Of a stretch of 64,000 nt of DNA, positions 32,748-44,482 are shown piece after piece. The translations under genes and the position numbers were made by a program. This DNA is from Hypomesus transpacificus (taxonomy: Eukaryota; Chordata; Actinopteri; Osmeriformes; Osmeridae): NCBI RefSeq assembly GCF_021917145.1, contig NC_061073.1, positions 9,225,533-9,289,532 on the forward strand, in the 5' to 3' direction. How positions within the stretch are numbered: the stretch's first letter is position 1; every line of letters starts with the position of its first letter. The notes under the pieces are model-generated. The model did no database searches and was not told where the DNA came from. It saw only the letters and a list, made by a program, of their open reading frames with translations.

Positions 32748-35700
32748 TCACCACGGCAGGGTCTTTCCAGAGTGGTCCTTAAAGCCTCCATGATCCTGCT
32801 CGGTCAAGCTAGCCACCACAGCCAGCAGCGAGGGGATGCTCTCCTCAACAGAGAGATCCGCCTATAAATATATATATATACATAGGAACATTGGTAAATA
32901 GACAGATTGGCAAGTATGTAGGTAGGTAGATATATGAATATATAGATAAAATACCCATTCTAACAAAGGAGCTGATCACACAGCTCAGTTTTACAGCCCA
33001 ATCACTAAGTGTTACAGGGTTTCTGACTGAAGTCACAGGTTGTAGATGGCTCCCTGTGGGGACCCACCCAAAGGCCCCCCATGTCCATACAGACCCACCC
33101 AAAGGCCCCCCATGTCCATACAGACCCACCCAAAGGCCCCCCATGTCCATACAGACCCACCCAAAGGCCCACCATGTCCATACAGACCCACCCAAAGGCC
33201 CCCCATGTCCATACAGACCCACCCAAAGGCCCCCCATGTCCATACAGACCCACCCAAAGGCCCCCGATGTCCATAGAGACCCACCCAAAGGCCCCCCATG
33301 TCCATACAGACCCACCTGAGCCCCCTCCCCCATGTCCATACAGACCCACCCAAAGGGCCCCCATGTCCATACAGACCCACCCAAAGGCCCCCCATGTCCA
33401 TACAGACCCACCTGAGGCCCCCCCATGTCCATACAGACCCACCCAAAGGCCCCCCATGTCCATACAGACCCACCCAAAGGCCCCCATGTCCATACAGACC
33501 CACCCAAAGGCCCCCCATGTCCATACAGACCCTCCCAAAGGCCCCCCATGTCCATACAGACCCACCTGAGCCCCCCCCCATGTCCATACAGACCCACCTG
33601 AGGCCCCCCCATGTCCATACAGACCCACCTGAGGCCCCCCCATGTCCATACAGACCCACCTGAGCCCCCCCCATGTCCATACAGACCCACCTGAGGCCCC
33701 CCCATGTCCATACAGACCCACCTGAGGCCCCCGATGTCCATAGAGACCCACCCAAAGGCCCCCCATGTCCATACAGACCCACCTGAGCCCCCTCCCCCAT
33801 GTCCATACAGACCCACCCAAAGGGCCCCCATGTCCATACAGACCAACCCAAAGGCCCCCCATGTCCATACAGACCCACCTGAGGCCCCCCCATGTCCATA
33901 CAGACCCACCCAAAGGCCCCCCATGTCCATACAGACCCACCCAAAGGCCCCCATGTCCATACAGACCCACCCAAAGGCCCCCCATGTCCATACAGACCCT
34001 CCCAAAGGCCCCCCATGTCCATACAGACCCACCTGAGCCCCCCCCATGTCCATACAGACCCACCTGAGGCCCCCCCATGTCCATACAGACCCACCTGAGG
34101 CCCCCCCATGTCCATACAGACCCACCTGAGCCCCCCCCATGTCCATACAGACCCACCTGAGGCCCCCCCATGTCCATACAGACCCACCTGAGGCCCCCCC
34201 ATGTCCATACAGACCCACCTGAGCCCCCCCCATGTCCATACAGACCCACCTGAGGCCCCCCCATGTCCATACAGACCCACCTGAGGCCCCCCCATGTCCA
34301 TACAGACCCACCTGAGCCCCCCCATGTCCGTGCGGACCCACCTGAAGCCCCCCCATGTCTATACAGACCCACCTGAGGCCCCCCCATGTCCATACAGACC
34401 CACCTGAGGCCCCCCCATGTCCATACAGACCCACCTGAGGCCCCCCCATGTCCATACAGACCCACCTGAGGCCCCCCCAAGTCCATACAGACCCACCTGA
34501 GGCCCCCCCATGTCCATACAGACCAACCTGAGGCCCCCCCATGTCCATACAGACCCACCTGAGGCCCCCCCATGTCCATACAGACCCACCTGAGGCCCCC
34601 CCATGTCCATACAGACCCACCTGAGGCCCCCCCATGTCCATACAGACCCACCTGAGGCCCCCCCATGTCCATACAGACCCACCTGAGGCCCCCCCATGTC
34701 CGTGCGGACCCAGCCAGGGTGCAGCGCCACACACAGGATCCCCTCTGATTCCAGGTCAGTAGCCAGGCACCTTGTCACCATGTTCAAAGCAGCCTGGCCA
34801 ACAGCAATGATTTACTTTAGATTCATTGAAGAATATAGTTTTAGACATGTTGTCTGATGATAGTAATAACAGCACTGTCCTACAATCAGAATTGTGTAAG
34901 TGATTAGTAGTTAAGATACTATTGTTCCACTGTGTCTGGTAAAAAATACAAACCATTCCTTGGCGCAAACCATGAAAAAGTCTTTGAATTCTGCAATTCT
35001 GGTGATTATCTGCAGTACATACCATATGCAGTATTTATACATAGTTTTAAATCAAATTGTGTGGCAAATAAAATGGACTCCAAATGAGAACTATGTCAAA
35101 TATAATAAACACAAATATAATAACAAGTGTTGACATGTTGGAGCGTCCTACGGATCTGTAACCTTGGAGGTCCTGTAGGCATAGCTCTTGAAGGCAGCCG
35201 CAGAGCCCCAGTTACAGCTGATGGAGCCCAGGATGGATGACATGTTGATGACGGCAGCTCTGTGGATCCCCAGCCCCGTCTCCCTGGCAGCAGCTGTGTG
35301 GAGGAGCGGCAGGAACGCCTGTGAGAAACAAGCGGAAACACAAACAATAATGTAAACAACGCAATCTGTGTATGTTTGATTGTCAACAGATTCATTGGGG
35401 ATTGATTTTGAATAGAATGCTGTCTAAAATTATATTGTTAATACAAACGTTTTGAGGCATTCTTTTTTAAACACTAAATAACAAAAATAATGTCTTCTGA
35501 GCTTTCAAATGTCACTAATGTAATCAATGATATAATATGTAGGCTGGTATACACATACACCTATCCTATTTATATGTTCTACACTACAGAATCCAATGAT
35601 TTTCTCTTCTCTAGACCAGACACAACATAACATACCTTGGTGACAAACAAAGGAGCAATAGTGTTGCTCTCAAATGTCCTCATCATGGCCTCAGGTGTGA

Positions 35701-36700
35701 CAGTGTTCAAATCAGTGGAGATGTTGATTGCTGCGTTATTGATGAGACAGTTTAGCCCATCTTCTCCCACTATGGACTTCACTTCCTGTAGTGCCGCGTC
35801 TATACTGTGCTGACTGGCCACGTCTTAAACAGAGTGACAACATTTACATTACATTTACGCATTTAGCAGACGCTTTTATCCAAAGCGACTTCCAAAGGAC
35901 AGCTTTGCAAAAGTGCATAGGTCACTGATCATAACTGATCATAACAACGACATAGCCCCAAACATATAGCGGGTAACCAAAACATAAAGCATACAATGTG
36001 AAAACTAAATAAGTCCCAATGGGAATAACCATAAGAGCATGTAGTTAAACTTAAACAACACCAAACAAGAGATACCAATCAGAACTCAACTGAACAAAAA
36101 GTTAACAAATAAACTTTCAGCCATCGTCCACTTCAGTTTTTTATTTTTATGGAAGCACGTTGTTTGGTCTACTGCGACATTCAACGTTGTGGCGCCATCT
36201 TCTGTGATTAGCATTGTGGCAAAAATATGTAAGTGATATTGTATTATAATATATTAATAAGTGTTGGATTGATTATGTAAACTCATCTAAAATATAGCCG
36301 ACGTGTTGTATGGATTATATCAAATCGTCTAACTGAAGCCTAAATAAGAAATGTGGCCTCTAATCTGATCAGCTGAAGGCTACTCACCGAGTGTCACAAC
36401 GTAAACCCCAGGGAATGACTTAGAAAGGTCTTGTAGGTCCTAAAATATGAACACGTAATTTGGATAAGATAGCAACACGTTTGAGTCACGTAGTTTGTAG
36501 GCTCATATTATTACGTTTTAGGGTAGGCTATGGGCTAACATACATGGTCTTACCTTTGAAGCAACTGGATTACGAGCAGTCGCAATAATTGTTTTTGGTC
36601 GTTGGTTGCTATTCGCTAACTCTTTTGCTATCGCCAGACCGAGACCTCTGCCAGCTCCGGTGATCAAGACGGAATGACATTTGCTGAAATGAAAACTCAT
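32748..36700 (-). CDS. C-factor-like short-chain dehydrogenase/reductase
   Basis: Complete six-exon classical SDR of 255 residues: 36554-36700, 36388-36439, 35636-35823, 35163-35318, 34683-34793, 32748-32861 (TGA). The cofactor-binding glycine motif is [18 protein letters not shown] (residues 11-28); LINNAAIN stands where SDRs have NNAG. A catalytic-Ser region [10 protein letters not shown] and the catalytic YRTSK (YxxxK) follow. [14 protein letters not shown] and a terminal GKTLPW are typical of the C-factor/carbonyl-reductase-like SDRs common in fish. The substrate is unknown; the family uses NAD(P)H on carbonyls. The intron between exons 5 and 6 is mostly a minisatellite that begins exactly at the donor. 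Exon joins keep the frame throughout. Confidence 0.93.
33040..34706 (-). repeat. 30-32-bp minisatellite made from the exon 5 / intron 5 boundary of the dehydrogenase gene
   Basis: About 53 units. On the minus strand the unit is GTGGGTCTGTATGGACATGG followed by GGGGGCCTCAG, which is the donor plus the last codons of exon 5 (DMGGPQ). Units near the exon keep CAG/GTGGGT; many far units have TTTGG/GTGGGT. A segment of about 467 bp is duplicated within the array (landmark CCCCCGATGTCCATAGAG at 33261 and 33728). Confidence 0.97.
35845..36080 (+). mobile_element. Copy of the 7418-7880 repeat family in a dehydrogenase intron
   Basis: Starts ACATTTACGCATTTAGCAGA and shares AAAGTGCATAGGTCACTGAT and AAAACATAAAGCATAC words with the 7418 copy. 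Confidence 0.75.
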
Positions 36701-37239
36701 GATTTAATCTAGGCTACTCTGGCTATATGCGATCTATATGTAGTTAGCGACACGTTATATGTTCCTTTTTTAACTTCCTAACCAAACATGCGTTTAAGTG
36801 TCTATATAGTCACGTTTGTCTACCCTGCAAGAGGCGTGGCAGAGTCAGGAGCAAATGAGAATATTGCTGCTACTTCACCCTGCAGGGTTCGAATTACGGG
36901 GGGCCTGACCCCCCTAATTAAGACTTGGACCCGATCGATGGGGTCGATACATTTGTATATCGTTCATACCTGTAATCGTAAATATTACTTTACGCCCTGT
37001 AGAAGAAGTTGACCCCCTCCCGATTGTCATTGTATGATTCGCACTCTGTGCTGTAACCTCCATCTGGGCTTTAGGATGGGTGTTGCAAGAGTTCCGTACG
37101 ACAAGGCTCTTTCGCCACTCAATGGGCTCGAACGCACGACCTCCAACTTGCCAAGTGTGACCACTATCAACTACGCCAAAGAAAAGCTAGCTCTTCTGTG
37201 ACGCGGGTGGCCTATTAAATACCCGAGGAGCGAGTTTCA

Positions 37240-38345
37240 CGGTGCAATCAGAGCTGTAGTTCTCTTAAATCACTGTTGTAGTTCGTATAATGTCATGGCA
37301 AATGTGCAGACAAAATACAACTTTTACACACATTAAGCAAAAATCCGATACGCATTCTAGATCTGACAGTATCTTATCTACAGCACACAATAGGTTATCT
37401 TTTTCCACACTTTTTTTAGGCCGAGTGAAAGACTAAATGCCACCCGCACTCTATGGAATGGGTCTTGTGCCGGCTGGAATACAGAGATGGCCATGTTCTA
37501 TTTGCGCTCATTTTTATTATTAATGTATTGTAATAATTTCTACAAGCTAGCTAGCACGTTAGAAATTTTTCCAGTAACATTGAAAATAGTTGTATGCATA
37601 GGCTAGCTGGATTTATAACCAAGTTTATTTCCAAGTTCAGCTTCCTAGCAAATCCTGCTTGAAATTGTCCAAGGTTGTCAAAACTGTCTTGGGTGAAATG
37701 TTCAGAGCAAATGAATGATTGAGTGTCGAACTTAGTCGGGATCTTCTCATAGACAACAGCAACCATGCCTGTCGAATGTTTGGCTCCTTGGAAAGACTGA
37801 GTGTTATCCTTCCCTGTACAGCCTGGAACACAGCATTTACGACCGTGGTCCATTTTCAATATCCTTGTTATAATTTAAAACGTTCTTCTTTGTAATTCCT
37901 TATAAGTAGCCTACACAGAGCAGCGCGCAGCTAAACTAGTAGGCTATCGGAGATAGATGCTACCTCGGGCTGGTCTGGATGTAAATTTTGGGGCGTGACA
38001 AAGATACAGACCAGAGCCAAAAAGGGCGGTCCCCCGTCCTACGTCACACCGGTGGCTTAGTTGAAAAGCTAGTGTTTTACAGCCAAATTTTTTATTTTTG
38101 AGATTTGCATAGGAAAGAGGTGTCAATGGACTTTGATATTCACTGAATGTTCATTTTACCCACCGAACTGTCGTTATTCAACTATGACAAGGTAAAATCG
38201 GTTTTGCAATCAATCGCCCCTTTAAGAAGCTTCCCAATGGAAACCTCAACAAGAAACCAGCGTCAACGCCCGGTTTCCTTGAAAATAAATTGGAAGCCGA
38301 CGCCGACGCGCCACCCGCTCCGCTGTAGTGGACACGCACGGTAAG
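37240..38345. mobile_element. THAP-domain DNA transposon relic between the dehydrogenase and mpi
   Basis: Shares GCAGAGCTGTAGTTCTCT and TTAAGCAAAAATCCGATACG with the MADF element at 11088-11998, and has a similar right end (GTAGTGGACACGCACGGTAA). The minus strand 37551-37859 encodes a THAP finger starting at 37859: CCVPGC, then FICSEHF about 50 residues on, giving the C-x-C...C-x2-H pattern. The domain then loses similarity. Probably an ISL2EU/Harbinger-type remnant; a domesticated host THAP gene is less likely because it is short and unsupported downstream. Confidence 0.6.
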
Positions 38346-39137
38346 GTTGTTTGCACCTTGTGCGATGCAGAATTAGTTTACTGAAGGAGTTTTTCCAGTC
38401 TCAAATACCTACTAAACGCAAAGCATCTCTTAGCTAATGCGGAAGATGACGGGCCAAGCACTGATGTAGGGCAGGGGAAGAGTCGTCGTCAAACTCATGT
38501 TTGCGTGCAACTGAGGCAAGCCCGTCAGCACAGCTTTATCAGCCAACCTAACTAATCTAATACAAAGTTAATAAACTCAAGTACATCTTATTTAACATAA
38601 TTTATTTTCATCACAAATTATCATAGAAGAACATCTTTCTCAAGCAGTTTGTGATGCATTTTGGAAACAGGAGACGAGACCCTGGTTTAATGCGCCACCT
38701 GGCTTGAGAAACCAAAGACTTAGGCTACTTTTAGTCATTATTTGGGTAGCACACATATTCTGAATGTTTTCGGCGGAATTCAAATGAGCCATTTTAATCT
38801 AGATTAACGCCAAGATTACAGTGAGATTAATCTAGATAAAAAATATGTATGCCCACCACTAGTTTAGACTTTTGCAAAGAGGTGTGAATGAACCTGATAC
38901 GTTTATAAAAAAGGGTAAATTGTGTTTAAAGACTGGGTCACATGGCCTTTCTGCTGGGAATTTGGCTGAATGGTTTTGTGAGGATGGTTTACACGTGTTT
39001 TAGCAATCGAGAAAAACTGTAAACACGACACAATAACTTGAAGGCTACCGTAACGAGGCTGACACCATTGTGTAAACACAAAGCCCATCTCTATCATGAC
39101 GTCAGTGGTGCCGTGACGAGTCGATACGTTGCCAAAC

Positions 39138-42100
39138 ATGGAGGAAGTAAGAGGTAAGACCTATTCTTCCGTTTATAAAGTCTCCCTGAATTAATTTTAT
39201 ATTTTGCGCGTGGTAATAAGTCCACTAGCCCTTAAAGCATCGAAGGAAATGTGTTTGTACGTTGTAGCGAAACGAGGATTCGTAACCATTTAGTAGGCTA
39301 TGTATGAATGATAGCCAACTGTTAGGCTATGTTTGTTACAGCAAACCTAATCTTCAGAAGAGCAGACAATTTGTTTAGATTCCCGGATTGGATAGCTAAA
39401 GTTTCAAAGTAAGGTTACACGGCAATACGTATAATTTCACAGTTTAGGCTCAGTGTTTGGATTTCCATGGACGGAGTAGATTCAGGAAATCCTATGGTAG
39501 GGTAACGTTTAAAAATGGCACGCTTTGTTAGACTGTAGGCCATCAACGTTTATAACAGTTTGACAATTCTCAAATGAAAATTTTCATTTAACTTACGGAA
39601 TTGACTCAAACTTATTTTTCACAGTCTTTCCACTATCCTGTGTGATTCAGAAGTATGCGTGGGGCAAGATTGGCCTGGACAGTGAAGTTGCCAAACTAGT
39701 TGTGAGTGGGGATCCATCAGCTGTTATAGAAGATGGCGAACCCTACGCAGAGGTAATTAGCCTACAAATAAATAATTATCCAGTACCACCTGGTAACATT
39801 CCTATATCGAGGTTAATGGACATGTCATGTCAATGGAACAATGTAAGGGCTCTACCAGTGAATGGTTTACTGATTCATGTGCATACCCAAAGCCCCACAG
39901 GATCGTCTGAGTTTCTTGCTCTGTCAGTTGTGCTGTATTTATCTCCTGGGTCGTCATATCCCGTTTAGGATTATGTTTTACAGTGTAAACAACTGTGATT
40001 AACCTAAAACATTACGGCATGGTTCTAAATAGGGACAACTGTTGTTTTTAAATAACTCTTCTAGTTGTGGATGGGAGCCCACCCAAAAGGAGACGCTCTC
40101 ATCACAGACAACAGGATACCCCAGAGGACCCTGAGCCAGTGGATAGCCGACTACCCCGGAACCCTGGGATCAAAAGTCAAAGACACCTTCCAGGGCCAGC
40201 TGCCTTTCCTGTTTAAGGTCCTGTCGGTCAACACAGCCCTGTCCATACAGGCCCACCCCAACAGAGTAAGAACTGGAACCACACAAAAACAGCTGATAAA
40301 TACTCCAGTGTTCTTCCCAAGTGTGTCAAAACATTTGGGCACATATTAGAACATTGCATTTGTGTTAATATATATAAATATGCTTTATGATATGAATGTA
40401 AGTATAGGGAATAGTAGTAGTAGGTACTGTATTTTATGTAAAATATAATATATATTTATAATCTAAATCAATAGTTTCCACTTTTTACTTTAGACAAATA
40501 AGAAACTATGTTCTATGAGTATTCCTCTGCCCATGCTTGTCCACCATCAGGAGCTGGCTGCAAGGCTGCATTCTCAGTTTCCAGAGCACTACCCAGACAA
40601 GAACCACAAGCCAGAGATGGCCATTGCCCTCACTCGCTTCGAGGGCCTGTGTGGCTTCAGGCCTGTGGAGGAGATAACCAGCTTCCTGACATGTGAGTCC
40701 CATCCTCTGGTGTTAACTACACTAGCATTAGACTCAGCTAATCTCGGCTAATGAAGCAAGAACAGAGAATAAACCTCCAAAGAAAGTACCCATACTAACT
40801 ATTAAGAAATATTCAAAACAAGTAAAAAATGTATGATCCTATAGAATGGTAGTAAAAGGTAAAAAGGTTGTAGAGATAATTTGTGTTTTCCAGCTGTGCC
40901 AGAGTTCCATGCTTTGGTGGGGAATGAGGCAGCTGAAGAGTTGCTAAGCAGCATGGGAGATGCAGTATGCAGCTCTCTGGCCTTGAAGAAGTGCTTCACC
41001 AGGATGATGAACTGTGAAAAGAAGGTGTTTGTAGACCAGCTCAACATGCTCGTCAAGAGAGTCACTGAGGAAGGTACAGTACCAAACCTACAGGGTCTGT
41101 ATCAACATTATCCAGTATGTCAACCCTTCATTTTGTATTGTTGGATATGTAATAAGAGAATTGTACATCCTCACCTAGAATTCAGTGTGAAACCAGTTTC
41201 AACACTTGTATCTGACTACATGGTAGCAGCACGATACAGGTGTTAACCCAGCAGTGTGGTGATCCTAGGAGCGGCCGGCAGGGACTCGGGCAGTAATGGG
41301 GAGCTGCTGCTGCGGCTGCACTCCCAGTACCCCGGAGACATCGGCTGCTTCTCCATCTACTTCCTGAACCGCGTGGTCCTAGAGCCGGGGGAGGCCATGT
41401 TCCTGGGAGCCAGCGAGCCTCACGCATACCTGTCTGGAGGTATAGCTCACCTGAACTCTGGTTCACCTGAACTCTGGTTCACCTGAACTCTGGTTCACCT
41501 GAACTCTGGTTCACCTGAACTCTGGTTCACCTGAACTCTGGTTCACCTGAACTCTGGTTCACCTGAACTCTGGTTCAGGCTACTGATCAAGTACTGGTAT
41601 CATATTACTGAATGCATGTTGTATGGTTTTATATGTTCAGCAATTAGATGATATATATAATGTGAAATCTCGTTTTCACATGTAAAGTAATTTAGCAAAC
41701 AAATTAAACCAGAACTTAAATAAATATACAAATACAAATTAAGAAGAAAAGAAAAAAACATTCTACTGGACCTATCTCAGGCTAATCTAGAACAACACCA
41801 CATGTACATGACATGTTATTCATTTAGCAGACACAGTGATATCAAAAGCGATGTACAACCTCCTGTTTGTCCCCCGTGCTGTTCAGACTGTATCGAGTGC
41901 ATGGCGTGTTCTGACAACACGGTGCGCGCCGGACTGACGCCCAAGTACATGGACGTCAACACGCTGTGTGAGATGCTGAACTACAGCCCCGCCCCAGCGA
42001 GCGCCAAGATCTTCCCCTCTGTACCCGACCCCTCTGACCCCAACATCCTCCTCTATGACCCCCCCGTCCCTGACTTCACCGTCATGAGGATACAGGTACA

Positions 42101-42670
42101 CCAGAGGTGGGAGGGTGAAAAAATAGATACAACTCAGTTATTTCAAACAGTCTCCGTTTAAAGGCCTTGAAAGTATTGATGTATTTCAAATAATTTACTA
42201 ATTGTGGTACTTTGTTACTTAATTTCACAATGTTATTTAGAGAGCTGTTGATGTAAACTTTTTCCTTCATCACTTCTATTGTTCACCAAAACCATGACCA
42301 ACTATTACTGTCATCTGTGTCATCTGTAAGCTGCCATCTAAAGTTGGTATTATTAGCTTGTTTTCCCTCTGCTTTCTTTCTCTCTTCCTCCCTTCCGTTC
42401 CCTCCTCTCTACTGACTGTTCCTCCTTCCTCTCCGTCCTGCCGTCCGGCCTCCCCAGGTGCCCCCGTCTGTGAAGAGGTACAGTGTGGCTCCGCTGGACT
42501 CTGCAGGCCTCCTCCTGGTGGTTGAGGGGGAGGCTACAGCCACTGCAGCGCTCGCTGACATCACCCTGACCAGGGGCACAGTCATCTTCATCTCAGCCAA
42601 TGAGAGCGTCTCCCTGCACATCACCTCCCAGTTTGGAATGACCATGTTCCGGGCCTGCTGTCTCCTGTAG
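39138..42670 (+). CDS. mpi: Mannose-6-phosphate isomerase
   Basis: Zinc enzyme that interconverts fructose-6-P and mannose-6-P, feeding GDP-mannose and N-glycosylation in the cytosol. Eight coding exons: 39138-39153, 39625-39752, 40065-40265, 40551-40692, 40894-41073, 41269-41439, 41887-42095, 42458-42670 (TAG). Start is MEEVR/VFPLSC, as in vertebrate MPI. Metal-site segments are present: SIQAHPNR (Gln and His), KPEMAIAL (Glu) and SEPHAYLSG (His). Also seen: [30 protein letters not shown] and ending FRACCLL. All joins keep the frame, so the gene looks intact. A 16-bp minisatellite begins right after the donor at 41440. Confidence 0.97.
41440..41578 (+). repeat. 16-bp minisatellite at an mpi splice donor
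   Basis: About eight copies of CACCTGAACTCTGGTT, beginning about nine bases after the donor GTATAG. Confidence 0.95.
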
Positions 42671-44249
42671 GCCCATCAACCTATCTCGCTGTCTCCATCA
42701 TCATGCTAAGGCGATGCCAGTAGCACCAGTGTACCAGTGTGGGTACACAAATCATGCATGATCTATGATCTGTACTTAGGAAGATTGTATATTTCCATTG
42801 GTGCAGTAATGTGTATCTACCTGCCCCTCTTGACAATTTAGAATGTTTAGTTGGGACTTCTGAACCCAATGTCATTATGTGCTACAAAGAAATATTCCTC
42901 TAAATATTCTACTGTTCATTTCCCTACATGGTAACGTCATATGTTGAGATTCCTGCATGTTTAGGAATAATAAATACATGCATTTAATACACACTGCTGC
43001 ATGTACAGTACATTATGTAATTATAGATTGTTTAACTACAAAAATGAGTGTGCTGGTACTGTATGATAACTTGATCCATGACTTTGTTGTGTTTACAACG
43101 ATGTTTGCACAAGGGCCAGTGGCCTTTTCATTTCAAGTAATTGCTGAAAAGACTTGAAGTATGGTCTTCCTAGAACATACACCCACACGGCCATTCACAA
43201 ATGAGTACCTCAAATTTCTGGACACAAAGTATTGAGACATTTTCTGGTTATTTGTAGTATTGTTTGAGTCATACTGTGCCAGTTCCACAGTATTAAATAG
43301 TAAGGAAAATAATACCTGGGGTTTCAAATTGTCATACATTCGGCTACTGAACTTGTATGTTTTGGTTTGAGATCGTTGAACTGTTTGAGGCCTGTCCATG
43401 TGGTACTGATCTGTCATGAAATGAAAACTGTTTCTAAGGAACTGACAATAAGTTACTGAAATTGTTTTTTTCTGCCAATTGGTTCAGCTGATATTTAGTT
43501 ATATAAGGACAGTTTGCACCTAAATATTAATAACATTTTGGTTGAAAAATACTACTGTTGATTTGAAGTGCATTGTAATTTGACTATTACAAATGTTATC
43601 TTTTTCCAGTGAGGGATTGGGCATGGGTTTACATTTAGAACACTGTAGCATGGATTTCTACAGAGAATGGCTGCATATTAACCTGAATTAATAAAGACCT
43701 AGTACAGCCAATCATAATCTCATGTTTACAGTACATGTGGTATTTAACAGACTGGATGAAGAGGATGAAGACTGGGTGTAATGTACAACACGGCAGAAGC
43801 TATTTATTCATCATAAAAATGTATAATACATCTAAAAAGACACAGAAGCATTCTTAATCCAGACTCAGTCAAAAATCAAGACGATTTTAAAATACTGCTG
43901 TAATAAATGTTAGTTTAAATGTTGGATATTAGTCTTTAATATTACCTAGTGCAGTGCCCATGATAGAGCTAGTGATTAAGATGTTGGTAAGTTGATTCAG
44001 TGTTGACCTAATTGGAGCTTGTGCGTGTTACGTCAACGCAGGCATTTTGATGTAGTACAGTGCCTGGCAGATCCCTGTCTTCATCGCTCAGGGCAAATCC
44101 ACACTGCAGCCACGCGCTTATATATGATTCACTGCAAGTCCTTGGGTCCTGAACACACAGCTGTTAACCTGCAACGTCACACAGCACCTGATGTTCCACA
44201 TAACTACCTGTTCAAAATAATAAGAATAAAATCATTGCAATAAAATTAA
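42671..44249. other. mpi 3' UTR and spacer
   Basis: AT-rich, no coding content seen. A fragment near 44019-44170 resembles dispersed repeat sequence. Confidence 0.5.
42969..42974 (+). terminator. Candidate poly(A) signal of mpi (proximal)
   Basis: AATAAA about 300 bases after the stop. A second AATAAA lies at 43690-43695 and could give a longer 3' UTR. Confidence 0.5.
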
Positions 44250-44255
44250 TTTATT
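44250..44255 (-). terminator. Candidate poly(A) signal of the first exonuclease gene
   Basis: AATAAA on the minus strand about 230 bases after the stop at 44483. Confidence 0.45.
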
Positions 44256-44482
44256 TCTAATATTTTATAATATGTATTTTAGGCTCATGATAAAACAATA
44301 TAACACAATGATTCTTCACCATGACCCTCAGCATCTAACAGAGGGGTCGCTGTTCAACCGTGAGGGGTTAGAGTTAGTGATGGGTGGATCTCTTCCCCTC
44401 TTCATCTCCTTCCGGGGGTGGAGGCAGCCATCTTGTGTTTTCTGACCAGCGAAGTACAGGAAAGCAGAGAGAGAGAGCAACA

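Noticed and set aside
33046..34098. Pro/His-rich open frames on the plus strand through the dehydrogenase array
   Set aside because: They are translations of the 30-32-bp tandem unit on the non-gene strand, with no conserved domain.
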